A DNA stretch of 64,000 bases from Thysanoteuthis rhombus (GCA_963457665.1 OY735209.1:63754116-63818115); one strand, 5' to 3'; shown: positions 11,191 through 22,663, numbered from the stretch's first letter. Notes: generated by a model from the sequence alone, not told the origin. A program made the numbers and translations.

Positions 11191-12322
11191 TTTTCAAGTG
11201 TGTAGACAAAATAGTTTGACTAAAAGCACTGGAACTCACAAACAAACACGTGCACACGTATTTCAATGCCCTCTTACTGTCCCTACCCGTCGATGTTCCC
11301 AGCGTGCTTTCGTTGGGAATCACACCATCTACGTCAATCCTAGAATTACCATTTGAAATTTTGATTGGAGTAGGACTAATAAAATGTGGGGCAGTGAGGA
11401 TGGCACTAATGTCCACACATCTCTATTAGACGCTTTTCGGTTGGTCAGTTTGTCAGTCAATCCCGGTTATCTGAACAATAAGAAATAGAAAAGATGGAGC
11501 AGATGTGATGTCATTAAAAGTTATGATGCCATCAAAATGTATGACAGCATTAAAAGACGTGGGGCGATTGAAAGATATCTAGCGATGTATTTTCACAAGC
11601 TCCTAATGATGTCATTGTCAAACGTCTGAAGTCTGCATTCTTGCATTTAAAAGGGTCAAATATGGCAGAAAACGCCCCAACGACAACCATGGACAAATAC
11701 GATCGTAAATGGATATTTCCAAATCGCAATATTTTAAATGGTTGAGAATCAAAACTCGGAAGAAGACTATTTTCTCTTCCCTCCTCCCCCTCCTCCTCTT
11801 CCTCCATCTTCTCCTCATACTACTCCTACCGTGGATGAGGAACGCATCTTTTGAATTATGGTTCTTGTTTTGTTAACTGAGCAATGTAACGCATTGGTGG
11901 GCCATCGATCTAGAATGAACGGCCTTTTGCGTCAGAAGAAAATACAAAACACGTGTGTGGCTTTTGGCATCATAAGTGTTTAATTTTCTCGATTGTTGAT
12001 ATATTTGAAAGTTTCCATTTTTTTCAACATTGGAAAGAATAGAAAGAGAAAACAAAATGCCTCTTTTTCTTTTCTTTTTTTTGTGAGGGGAACGATTCGT
12101 TCAGAGAAGATGGGTTAGATCTCCCTACGATATGTTTCAAGTAGACAAGTTGATAGCTACCATCTTCTAAGCACGGAAACAATTATTTTGAGCTCCATTA
12201 GCGTCTACGTACGTTCTTTCAGGAATATACAAAGAGAAAGTTGCCATAAAATGGAGCAAATAGATGTTCGCCTCCATTCGAATTCAAAAATAGAATTTCA
12301 AAAAATAACAAGCAATCATTGG
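11191..12322. other. unassigned DNA
   Basis: No gene was recognised. Minus-strand frames of 85 and 98 codons (11550-11807, 11120-11416) have no recognisable motif. Part of the former is a Glu/Gly/Arg-rich translation of the CT-rich stretch at 11770-11820. Confidence 0.5.
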
Positions 12323-12355
12323 TATATATACACACACCACACACATATATATATG

Positions 12356-12429
<74 letters not shown>

Positions 12430-12518
12430 TATATATGTATGCGTGTGTACTATGCAAATATATGTGCATATATATATGTATATATATATATATATATGCA
12501 TATATATATATACATATG
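12323..12518. repeat. CA/TA compound microsatellite
   Basis: Short CA stretches lead into a long TA tract with occasional TG and GC interruptions. All frames across it are Tyr-Ile artefacts. Confidence 0.97.
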
Positions 12519-12595
12519 TATAGTATAATGTAAATATATGTTCGTTCTCAAAAAACAAGCCATCATTAGAGTTGAAAATTTTAATGGTAACGCAA

Positions 12596-12615
12596 ACATA
12601 TATATATATATATAT

Positions 12616-12674
<59 letters not shown>
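12596..12674. repeat. (TA)n tract
   Basis: Nearly uninterrupted TA dinucleotides. The tract directly precedes a copy of the dispersed repeat at 12676-12790. Confidence 0.97.
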
Positions 12675-12675
<1 letters not shown>

Positions 12676-12790
12676 GGCTGAAAATGTTTGATGCTTTAAG
12701 TTATAATCACTCTACCAGTGGTATTGAGCACTTTTTTGAATAAAGAACCATTTAATACAAATACTCACGTATTGTATATATGTATATTTT
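12676..12790 (+). repeat. dispersed repeat, copy 1
   Basis: Shares an ordered set of blocks with 13765-13887: a CTCTACYARTGGTRTTG core, GAACCATTTAATACAAA against GATCCCTTAATACAATG, then CACGTATTGTATAT. The copies are diverged and in the same orientation. The family was not identified. Confidence 0.6.
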
Positions 12791-12949
12791 GTTATTATTA
12801 GCATCATTATTGCTATTATCATAATTATCATGAAAAAATGGATTCATAGTCTGGCTGAAATAATTATAAATGCCTTATATTACTTTGGAACACGAATTGA
12901 AATGATGTCCTTGGGTACTTATCATTTAACCTAGACAGTGTTAATAGAA

Positions 12950-13560
12950 TAAACAATATTAGTCCTTGCATCACTTTACTGCTGTACACTAATTTGCACC
13001 CCGTAAGATGCATCCATCTCACTTAGATTGAAGAATGCTGAAATTGACCCGATCCGTAGGATCTAAACATGAATTTACCGTCAAGAATCATTGAGCGTTA
13101 GCACCACTTATCATACATTCATTATGATGTCAATTTATTCTTGGACACAAAGTTGCAATCTGTAGGGTATATTTGGAAATATAAAAATTGACGTGATTTT
13201 GAATTGATGTAGAGGTTACCTGCGCTTATCCTACGTTGACTCTATAGACAAGTTACCTTCGTACATTCATTTCAAGCCCATTTGGTTCAGCTGCCTCTGT
13301 TACCAAAAAAATACCTAACCCTAACGGCCTAACCCTAAACTGACGTGGAAGTCACGGGACATATGTTCATACGGTAGAGATGTACCATTTTACACGCATT
13401 TACAGCCAACAGTTTGCATCAATCTGTCTTTGATTTGAAGATACAAAAACTGACCTGCCCCTAAAGTCTCTTTGAGAGATCATAAAAACAGTGGCACCAA
13501 TCTATGTCCATCCTGGAGTCATTTTACACATATTTACAGGCTGTCTCTCTAAGCTTTGCA
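12950..13560 (+). repeat. diverged units of a repeat family
   Basis: At least two weakly conserved units share a CATC(C/A)ATCT block, then TTGAAGA(A)TG or TTGAAGATAC, then a TGACC-rich block (around 13011 and 13424). The same block order is seen more clearly at 14720 and 14858. An intermediate degenerate unit lies near 13300. Unit boundaries are uncertain. Confidence 0.4.
13312..13346 (-). repeat. degenerate interstitial telomere-like repeat
   Basis: CCTAACCCTAA followed by CCTAACCCTAAA within 35 bases is a degenerate array of the metazoan telomere repeat, reading CCCTAA on the plus strand. It may instead be internal to the surrounding repeat family. Confidence 0.5.
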
Positions 13561-13764
13561 GATACTTTAATAGATATGACCATAGATTCACAGTTACCTG
13601 AAGATAATGCCTTTTATCAAATGTTTATCATGGGGTCAAGTTGAATAGTACACAAATGCAGCTCGTTTAGGAGTCTATGAAATATGAAAACATATAAGAT
13701 AAACTGCGAAAAAAGTTTGAAAGTTTTCTTCAAGTGAAACATAGTGGACAATCAGTAATGAGTC

Positions 13765-13887
13765 ATTTTAAAAAATCGTGATTCATTTTGTAACCGCTCT
13801 ACTAATGGTGTTGCACACTTTAAAAAAAACTATGATCCCTTAATACAATGATACATTCACATACGTTTCTTGTATATTCAATCATTG
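13765..13887 (+). repeat. dispersed repeat, copy 2
   Basis: A diverged copy of 12676-12790 in the same orientation. Its 3' end runs straight into a TA tract, as copy 1 ends in TATATATGTATAT, so the repeat end may have seeded the microsatellite. Confidence 0.6.
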
Positions 13888-13892
13888 ATATA

Positions 13893-13928
<36 letters not shown>

Positions 13929-13929
13929 A

Positions 13930-13985
<56 letters not shown>
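13888..13985. repeat. (TA)n tract
   Basis: TA dinucleotides with two short interruptions (CATA, AAGATA). The Tyr-Ile frames are artefacts. Confidence 0.97.
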
Positions 13986-13988
<3 letters not shown>

Positions 13989-14055
13989 AGAACCGACAAG
14001 ATTTGGCCGTACAACAGAGGACAAAAGATGAAATAATGAGAAAAGATTGAGAACT

Positions 14056-14056
14056 A

Positions 14057-14091
<35 letters not shown>

Positions 14092-14198
14092 ACAGCGAGA
14101 AAGACTCAGAGAGAGAGAGAAAGAAAGAGAAAGAGAGAGAAAGAGAGAGAGAGAAAGAAAGCAAGAGAGAGGGAAAGAGCAAGAGAAAGAGAGAGAAA
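14056..14198. repeat. (GA)n purine tract
   Basis: Nearly pure purine on the plus strand with GA, GAAA and CAGA variants. The opposite strand gives a Ser/Leu-rich frame of 132 codons (13882-14280) that is a repeat translation. Confidence 0.95.
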
Positions 14199-14639
14199 TT
14201 GAATATAAGATGAAGTGAATGTATGTGTCCTCGAAGCTATCCCGAAAAACGTAATTGAACTTCTCACCATTCTGTGTCAACGTTCAACTGTAACAAACTG
14301 TCACGAGATTTTTTTTCTTGTGGCTTTTGTTGGTGTTTTCGAGGATATTCCACGATTGGAATTGTTAAGAAAAACAGAATTTTAGGGAAAACCACTGTGA
14401 TAATTGCTTTCCAAACTCGGTGGAATGTAACTCGAGGACTTTTCCTAGGATGGGATATTTGAGGTGACTTATCTGTTTGATGTTCATGCTTTATACATAT
14501 CCACATACACACGGATATATAGAGAGAAAGAGAAGATAAATCGAAAGATTAATAAGTGCATCGCTAGATAAACTAGCGTTGCTGGAAAAATATAGAGAAA
14601 ACATTGTATAAAGATGACCATAAATTGAGTTGTAAATGT
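14199..14639. other. unassigned spacer
   Basis: No gene was recognised. The frames at 14274-14462 (plus) and 14264-14512 (minus) cover the same DNA and have no recognisable motif. Confidence 0.5.
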
Positions 14640-14960
14640 TAGATATCAGTGCCACACATCTCATGTTCATACTAGGGCAAAGTTACTCTTGTGTGCACAT
14701 TTTGGATCCATTGGATACAGGCATCTTGGATTTTTGAAAATGAAGAGAATTGTCCTGACTCTGAATACACCTTGACAGGTCAGATACGGTCAGCACTACC
14801 TATTCTATGTTATCCTGAGCAAAGTTACCTTTGTTCTTGGTGTCACATCCCGTATGGTGCAGCCATCTTCCTCATGTCTGAAAATGCCCAACACGACCTG
14901 TCCCTTAATTGATTTTTTATGATCATATGACGTCAACATCACCAATTCTTTGTTCTTGCT
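14640..14960 (+). repeat. two diverged tandem units, about 140 bp each
   Basis: Both units carry a TTGGATC or GGTGTCAC entry, a GC(AGCC)ATCTT block (about 14720 and 14858), a TGAAAATG block (14736 and 14879) and a TGTCCTGACTC or CGACCTGTCCC block (14752 and 14895). They match the block order at 12950-13560. A perfect TGACGTCA palindrome occurs at 14928-14935, probably by chance. Confidence 0.5.
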
Positions 14961-15400
14961 TGAGACGTGTTACAATTGAACCAAGATTCGCAGCTCGTAG
15001 GTTATAACCATTCATGAATCGAAGAAGCATGAATTTAACTAAAAAAAATGAGAAATATTCGCTGTCTTCATATATATATATATGTATGTATATATAAGAA
15101 TGAACTCTAGGACGACAGAGTCAAATCACATATATCATCAAAGATATAATGAGAATTTTCATTTATGTTTATTTGTCTGTTTACAATCAGTCTATTGTTT
15201 GGGGAAATGAGTATTATTAGGATAAATTTCATCGCACATATCGCCTTACACCTATAAACTCGAACAAAACCAGGACTCATGGTAAGAATGACGGCTACTG
15301 TTTTGTAACAACTATGCACATCATGATAGGGACGTTTGAAATTTGTGAATCGACCTTGGACACTTATTTGAAACAGTAAAAGCCGTATTTAGATAAAGAT
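14961..15400. other. unassigned; short TA tract
   Basis: Contains a TA tract at 15069-15096. A minus-strand frame of 70 codons (15107-15319) has no recognisable motif. Confidence 0.5.
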
Positions 15401-15424
15401 CTCTTTGAGTCAGGATCCACTCCA

Positions 15425-16560
15425 GTGGACTCCCAGATACTAAACTCCTCACTGCTTTCGTCATTCTGTGACAAGGACTTAAAAAATTATTTCTACGATG
15501 AACCTTATAAAAAGATAGGTGCCTGGGATGTTGGAGATTTGCACTCCAACTGGACGGACAAGACGGTTGTAAGACTAGAAAACGAGATAAGAACTATGAA
15601 CAAGCATTGTGGACGTAGTAAATTGTGCAAAATTATGGAGGTTAGAGGAAAGAGCAACGCACAGGTATCCCACTTGTTGAGACGCAAGACGAGCCAGGTC
15701 CGAAGTCACTCCACAGACAATGGTATCTCCTAGTAACCCCTTAAATATCAATTGATAGTGGATCAAATGGCTTGCAGATAACATGACCACACGCTGAAAT
15801 CAGTTCGACGATGATGTCAATCAAATTCTCGAGGCGATGGCAAGAGGAGATTTTGATGGAAAGCTTCAAGCCGCTAACACCATCACAGTCACCAGTGAGA
15901 AACTGATCTGCTCACAGGAAGATATAGACTGACGTATGAGACCAGAAGTTGGGAGAGTGTACCCTCCTATCAAACCACGAGAACTGAAGTTTATTGACGA
16001 GTCTAAGTAGCGGCTAAAAGAAGCAGAAAAGCTTGTCTGCAAAGCTCTGTTTTGTGTGCAAGTGGCACTTCATACAAAATATACAAGAACTATTCCAAAC
16101 CCTCGGTGCCTCTTAAGAAAACACAGAAGATCCAAGAACAATGGATTGTGTCTGGCGAGTCTGTGAACTATATCTTTGATGTGTGTTTAGGCAAAGTTTT
16201 TTTTCATTGCTGTTTCAAAGTGACAGTGCATCTTCCTTGAAAAGATCAAGTCTATTGACACTTCAGTCCAGAAGAATGGTGTTGCCAGGCTCTCTGGGGC
16301 ATACCGATGTGATGAGACGACCTGTTTGTACTTTAGCTCGACCTGATTGAACATATATGGTTCTATGCCACACAAGCTGGCTCAGCTTAAACTCACTAAA
16401 CATCATGTCCCCAGCAGGACTCATGAACTCATCGAAGACAACTATAGCAATTTCAAAATAGGGGCCTTTTCAGATGCAATATTATGAATATTGCACGAAT
16501 TAGAGATTGGCATCATTACAGAATGTACCATCTGCAATGCTGTTCTCTTGACCATGAACC
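15425..16560 (+). pseudogene. decayed coding-like stretch, family unknown
   Basis: Less AT-skewed than its flanks, with long partial frames in the plus direction linked by stops and frameshifts. Examples are 15425-15733 (102 codons, opening at GTG), then a frame reading NQFDDDVNQILEAMARGDFD (about 15802-15860) and VGRVYPPIKPRELKFIDESK (about 15952-16008), and then HVPSRTHELIEDNYSNFKIG near 16410. The hydrophilic, charged composition resembles former protein sequence rather than chance frames. I did not recognise the family. It could be an old processed pseudogene or the body of a transposon whose 3' part was overwritten by the RTE fragment at 16735. Confidence 0.4.
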
Positions 16561-16734
16561 TGTTTACTAAGCCTACTGAACCAGAGTGTTGGAGACCAAA
16601 AATGAACTCTGCTCAAAGGCATCCACCTATCAGGGCATTCATTCACGGACCTGATAGAATCAGTTCAAGATTGTTGACAGATTCTGAAGGAATTGGAAAT
16701 GATGGTGGCATTAGCAAGGATTCGTTGCAAATCG

Positions 16735-16960
16735 GTCAAATTATCAGTCTCTCAATATCGGTTGTTGGACATAGACCTACCCCAGCATTTGTCACACTTC
16801 TCTATCGTGGCGTCATGGAGCCAGTACTTTCTGAATTTGTCTAGCTTGTCTCTCCATCTATCACTATGCCAACGTCGGTTGTGCATGATATCTCTGGGGG
16901 TTCACGTCCTGTGTCGTGATGTACATCAATTGTCTGCTGTTATTGAGACATGGCCGGCTT
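16735..16960 (-). mobile_element. RTE-type LINE 3' end fragment
   Basis: Minus-strand translation gives QQTIDVHHDTGREPPEISCT (about 16940-16880), matching the MDIATHNMDPQRSHAQ region of the copy at 9791-11150. The 3' signature GGTCTATGTCCAACAACCG follows near 16780-16762. Only about 225 bp of the 3' end is present. Confidence 0.75.
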
Positions 16961-17830
16961 GTTCCGTAAATTAAATTCTCTGGTATATTACTTGTTCCAA
17001 AAGTCATTCTCACTATAAGGTACGGGAAAATACCTTGTTTATCAAACAATATGTGGATAAACATCCAATCTTCAATTATAATATAAAATCTATGAACGTT
17101 GCTTGCATTCCTTTTTGTCCACATTTTAGTACAAGATCATTAAGATATATCACAAGATAATTTTCAAAACTCTCCTCCATCATTGAGAAAGCATAAGTCG
17201 TCAAAAAAACCCGGGTACAACATAAGGATGAACGATCTTGTTTTATATAAGTTCTAATTAGAGATGACGTGAATATATATTCGTGGCCACGTAAATACAA
17301 TTTGCCCGATAGGTGACAAGATCAATTCCCATTGAGACACCACTTATCCGATGGAATATTTCTTTTCCCGTTTTAAAGTAATTTTCCCCAAAAAGATGAC
17401 TAACAACCACTTTGAGTTTAGAGCACTTAAAGTAAGTCTTGCCTTTTTTGTTTTACACCAGAAAGCTTCCGAGTTTTTCAACCAAGTATATTCACTTGCC
17501 CCCCCACCTGCAAATGATAAATCTAACATTTATTTCATTTTTTGATTAGGTACTTATGGGGAATATTTGTGTGAAGAGTACTAAAATCATAGGTTGAGAT
17601 AGATTTAGCCCTTTTAGGGTCATTTATAGTATCTAAATTTTCTTTAATGGGCATAGAATTATTCAGAATCTAAAAGAGATTTAAATTGTTATAGAATTTA
17701 CTATAATCATGAAATTGCTGTATATGATCGTATAATAAATTGAAAAAAATAGCTACCAGATCGATGGTATCAATAAAAGGCGAGTAAGCCATCCTCACTA
17801 TCACGAAAATGCCAGTCAAGGACTTAGGTA
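16961..17830. other. unassigned AT-rich DNA
   Basis: A minus frame at 17076-17300 contains a stretch ENYLVIYLNDLVL that superficially recalls a retroviral-type YLDD motif, but no neighbouring RT blocks were found. The region 17344-17545 is open on both strands for about 60 codons without recognisable motifs. Confidence 0.45.
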
Positions 17831-17834
17831 GGGA

Positions 17835-18690
17835 TTTCAATTGCGTTCATGCACTGTGTTGGACGGTTGAAGTGATTCAATGCTGGTCAATACAGGAATT
17901 CAAGTGAAGATTGGCAGGAAGTGTAGGGTTGAAGATGCTGTGCAAGAAATTGAGCAAAGGCTACGATACAAAATGGTGGTTGGAGTGGTTACACCTGTCC
18001 CCAATGGGATAGGGTCCGTCCCAGTTTCCCAAATGAATACTGTGAGGGAAAGATGGGTGCTACTTAGTTCAGGAGGGGGTGAGAGCATTGGTGGAAGAAG
18101 TAAAGTTCTGCAAGTCAGTACTAATGAAGCAACCGGAAGCCTAGTCAATATTGGAGATCGTAGTTGAGAAGAAGGTTACCTGAGCTAAGCTCTTGAAAGA
18201 CAAGCCTCACCTTGTCAGAGTCCCCATTCAGGCAATACATGACGTAATTCAAAGCCTTTTCAATCTTCTCTCGTAGGTAGAACAGAGGCACTATAATGTA
18301 CAATGTGCTCCCAACAAGGAACCTTAGAAAAAAATGTCAGATCTTGAACTTGCGTACTTCAGGTGGGGGAGGGTACAGTGAGAGACATGATCAGATCCTG
18401 AAAACCATCCCAGAAGTTATAAACCAAACAATAGAGTGGGCAAAGAAGTGCCGACCCACGAAAAGGACCATTCCCTTTTTAAGAGCTGAAAAACAGCCTA
18501 ATCAAGCCAACCTTTGTAGGGATCCTGACTTCGACGAGGGACAGGCAGATGATAGTGTACCTAGCTATATTGCAACCATCACTTTGCAACCGAAAATCGT
18601 CCTTGCGTCTGTGTCAACCAAACAAGCCATGTTGCTGGAGTAGACAGTTCCATAATGGGATTGCTTCGAAGAAGCATTTGAATTAAAACT
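17835..18690 (+). mobile_element. second LINE: C-terminal pol region, decayed
   Basis: Frameshifted plus-strand blocks occur in this order: a QEIEQRLRYKMVVGVVTP-like entry (17945-17998), RERWVLLSS (18044-18070), a LVQEGVRALVEE frame (18068-18105), KPHLVRVPIQAIHDVIQSLFNL (18203-18268), then the 115-codon frame 18296-18643 with ERHDQILKTIPEVINQTIEW, PFLRAEKQP, ATITLQPKIVLASVSTKQAM and LLE, and after its stop TVP. This block order is the distinctive C-terminal domain seen downstream of RT in a LINE group found in many aquatic animals (pattern RWRHDQVL, then F-R-G-x-x-P, then LRPD-V and ELTVPWE). The group is recalled from family knowledge and I do not assign a clade. Stops and frameshifts show it is dead. 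Confidence 0.65.
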
Positions 18691-21189
18691 CTCTGTTACA
18701 ATATGAGGGTTAATGGCGATGTTTGACCGAATGTTTCGTTTTTATTCTTGAATATTTTTTTCCGAATATCACTCTAGTTAAAGATACTTTCTGTGTGGAT
18801 AAATGTAAAGTATACTTACGTACTTGGTCTTAAATGATACGTTACTTACTTATATGTATTTACGCAGGTGTAACACACTAACCTTATTCAGACACCAAGA
18901 TGATGATAGAAACATCTCAAGTAGATTTATTGACAAGATGAATCGTGATTGCTTGGAACCATCACAGATAGATAGCCAGACACAGACACTTAATTAGGAA
19001 AACATAAAGAGGAATAAAGTGAAAATGAGGTTGTTAAAAAAAGGACAGTGTATCAGGATTCTAAAGGTGGAAGTAAAAAAAAAAGATGAACAGTAAGTTT
19101 AGTACCATGAAAAATGGAAGGAAGTAGGAGGAAAATAAAACAGAAATGGTAGATATTCATTTAGTTCAGGTGCTAGGTAAAAGAATAGGATATAAGATAA
19201 TTCAGAGGAAGACTTAGTGAGATAGATTATGAATCTTTGTCTATAAGATAGGGGACCAATGAAGAGAAGAGTAGAGTAGTAGGGTGACTAAGGACAGTTG
19301 CTGGTGGTAAAAGGTCTGATTGACCAGTTTTTCTCTTGGAGTGAAGATTTTTCATTTTTTTCAAACGGAGAGGACTACGTAATATATTTTTGATCGGCCG
19401 TAGTAAAAAATTAGATGATAAATTTTTAACCCCAACATGAGTCATGGATCTTTGGTTCGTCCCCTTGCTGTGCCCCCAGAATGGAGCATGGTCGAAATGA
19501 ACCCTCCCCGCTCGGCATTACGCTTCTATGCTCAGAGCTGATCAACAACTATCAGCATGTTGGAATTGAGGATAGGATTAGGAGAACCATCCACAGTATC
19601 ACTGAAGCAGGAGTGATATCCACGATATAGTTGTAACTCAAAAGAGGACAGTCATGGGGTGCATTTGGCTTGCCGTGTGGAAACACAGGTGTCCTGGAGA
19701 AAGGTGTATAAGGTTGGAACAATCAAAACACTCAAAGATCCCAGGAATATCACCAATCATGATTTAAGATAGGGGAACCTGCAAACGTCTGTCTCAAAAA
19801 CTATTGATCCTGATTCAAAAAGAACAAAATCACCATCCACCGACAAAGGTCAGCCTATGTCAGCCTAAACTAATGTATGTGAAAAATGAACAGAGGGTTT
19901 TGTAATAAATATGGGCCAACAGCAGTAATGTATCACAAAAACCCTTAAATGGGCCCTCGTTGTATGCAGGGCTTTGCACCATCAGGTCAGTCAGAGTACT
20001 TATGTCGAATAATGCCCTTTGCTGAAGGCGTCCTCAATTAGCGAGCAAGCATCAGTATTTGACCTTGTAATAATGGGAGAAGTTTGCCAGGTCCAATTAG
20101 ACTCGTTTTCTTCTGGATGAGATGTACAGCATTGTTTTACAGAAGAAGCAATACCGCCAGGATGCACACTTGGAAAACGACCAAGTGGCGTTTGTAGTTT
20201 GGTTGCATCATTCATGTTTGAAGTAATTTATCGCATACAACCTACCTCAACATCATTGAAGACCAGCTTTTCGTGGCAACAGTCTTTTACAATGTCAGTG
20301 ATATCTCCCAGCTGGACAATCGCCCTACTATACTGCATCGGTTGTTTGTGAAATATTCTTGAAATTTGAGGGAAGCTTTGAAGTGCTGCCCTAGTCACCC
20401 CCCCCCCGATCTCAATTCCAAATGGTGCTTTTTCGGTGTGTTTGACGGGTAGCTTTATTCAGCAGAACTTTAAACCTGCATTTTTTTCAGAAACGAGCTT
20501 TTAAAACTTAGGATCACGGAAGGAACCTTTGATACATTCGTCCCAAATCACTGGTACCAAGTTACAAATCATTTGATAAAGGGTCGTGAAGAAACGATAT
20601 AATTTAGCAATACATTTTTGTAAAAAAAAAAAACCTCAAACATACTGATTTCCAAGTTTCGATTTTTTATTTGTTTGATATACCTTTAGGAATGGAATAC
20701 CGTGGATTAGTCTCCGATACATGACCTATATTCGACTTATCACCTGCATTCCGGTCGTGGTTTGCAAAGGGTTCACAAGAATATTATCAATATCAAACCT
20801 ATCCGCGGTGCAAGAAAAGTTTATGGCCATTGCTTTAGAAATATTGTAAGGTCCATGCCTGACCAGGTAAAAGCTTTTTTGAGGGAACATCAGAGATGAA
20901 CACAGGATTAGGTCAACATAAAAACTGAGGCAAAGTAATAAGAAATAATGAGAACAGCTGAACATTATAAACGAACTCTTTGGATAACTCATTCAGAATA
21001 AAACAAACCTGAAGTAGAAAGGGAGTTTACTGCACAAGTATCTGAAAAAAAACTGAAAAGTTCAAACAAGATGGAATAATTGTGCAAAGAACATCTGAAA
21101 TGATGACCTGAATTAGTGCTACCCGGGGTTAATCTATAAGAACCAACTTATGATAGCAAGGGAAATACAAACATCGTCCAAAACGTGAT
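18691..21189. other. unassigned; possible decayed coding pieces
   Basis: No gene was recognised. Weak coding-like pieces are NYQHVGIEDRIRRTIHSITE (plus, about 19550-19610) and a 71-codon minus frame with ATG at 20000-20215 (MNDATKLQTP...). These may belong to one unrecognised element. A poly-C run lies at about 20398-20407. A, T and AG low-complexity stretches are common. Confidence 0.4.
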
Positions 21190-21960
21190 TGTAACAATAT
21201 ATTGTCAGAAAGATCTTTGAAATATCATTACTGATCTTGAGATTACAGATGGTATTTTGAACAAAACAAATGATATTAGTAGTCTCAACCAGTCTTGGAA
21301 TGATTTTAGCTCATCTCAAAATTACAGAGTGTTTCTTAAACAGAAATAATGGCATCGATAGTCCGGAGAACTTTTGAAATGATGATAATCTTTCTCGCAA
21401 TTACAGAAAGTTACTTGAACAAAGATAATGACATCAATAGTTCAGATTTCTATTGGAATTATAACTGCACATCTCAGATAACGGATTCTGGCAATAAAAG
21501 AAAAAAAGAAAAGAAGAAGTAAGTAGAGATCACAAAGACCGACGAAGTCATTTTTTCTAGAAAACAACAAAAAAAAATATATAGTTTGGGAGAAGCTCAA
21601 AATTAGAAATGCTGAGAATGAATTGGTCGGATGGTCTTGATCGATACAACAAAGATAGAGATATTTGTCTTATGGATTCGAAAAACAAATTCTCAAATAT
21701 TATAATGTATAATTGGTTCAAGTTGAGTTTATACGGAGCGCACATTTTCTCAGATTTTTCCTTGTCTAGACTGCCGAATGTTTTGTACATCATTCAAAAT
21801 CTGACATATATAAAACCGTATTAGCCGAACACGTTCACCAAGGAAAAGTGGTAGGTGTTTAATGCTTAAGCTGACAAGAAGATATAAACCACACAAAATA
21901 ATAAGTTTCAATCTCCCTACCATGTGAAACAATTATTTCAAAATACATTTGATTCTGTTC
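21190..21960. mobile_element. dispersed element, copy A (partner at 42735-43400)
   Basis: About 700 bp align in the same orientation with 42735-43400. The best block is 21764-21835 against 43206-43277, 72 bp with one mismatch. The element has a tandem-repeat region (21237-21490) followed by a unique arm. On the minus strand a frame of 60 codons (21932 to 21750; first ATG at codon 4) aligns gap-free with the corresponding frame in copy B and shares RVRLIRFYICQILNDVQNI. The layout, with tandem repeats beside a unique arm, resembles non-autonomous Helitron-like elements of molluscs, but no Helitron termini were seen, so that is speculation. Confidence 0.7.
21237..21490 (+). repeat. 79-bp tandem repeat, about 3 units
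   Basis: The anchor (G/A)ATTACAG recurs at 21241, 21320 and 21399, exactly 79 bp apart, with a fourth degenerate unit near 21477. Each unit also carries a TGAACA/AAACAGAAATAATG(A/G)CATC(A/G)ATAGT block. Copy B keeps about 1.8 units (42735-42895). Confidence 0.8.
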
Positions 21961-22584
21961 TTTTTAAAGCCATCAATATAAATTGGAAGAGACACTTGTT
22001 TATTTTGATTTGAGGTTATGAAAGATAAGCCATAATTAGACCTAGAAAAAAACAGTAAGAATTTTGGAAAGCTAATTATTTTTACATATATTTCCGATTA
22101 CGCATTTTGTTGACTGGTATTGCGATTATATCGGTTTTACATGTTATTTATTGAACTTGTGTTGTCCTCGTTGTCAGTATATTATTTGAAAACGATCTGT
22201 TGACGCTGCCAGTCACAGAAAGATGCAACATGAAATCAGTACATAAAAATCATTACTTTCCTCAATTTTGTTAAATCATATGAATTACAGATTGTTGAGG
22301 ACAACATTCAACCAATCTTGTAAATTTAGCTCTTTCTATCCATTTTCTTAAATACGGGATTCGCTGTAAAATCCTGCAAATTGAATAACAAAAAAAAAAA
22401 CACGTTTAAATTGGCAATCCTGTTCTCTTTAAATAAATCTAAATTTCGTAATCGCTGAATGCACAATTTTGAAAAGGATAGGACAAGTGAATTGGCAACA
22501 TATGGATGGATGGATTAGGTAGTAAATATTGATATAGTAGACGTATGGATTTATCAGTGTAGATGAATATATTACACGCAACAC

Positions 22585-22585
<1 letters not shown>
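21961..22585. other. unassigned AT-rich DNA
   Basis: No gene or recognisable repeat was seen. Confidence 0.5.

Positions 22586-22663
<78 letters not shown>

Noticed and set aside
13882..14280. 132-codon minus-strand frame rich in Ser and Leu
   Set aside because: It is the translation of the GA tract and the TA tract; low complexity throughout.
14928..14935. Perfect TGACGTCA palindrome as a regulatory site
   Set aside because: It lies inside a repeat unit with no promoter-like surroundings; an 8-bp match is expected by chance about once in this length.
17076..17300. Stretch ENYLVIYLNDLVL recalling the YLDD motif of a Ty3/gypsy or retroviral-type RT
   Set aside because: The second catalytic position context is wrong, there are no flanking RT blocks, no RNase H or integrase, and no LTRs. 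Short hydrophobic resemblance is expected by chance.
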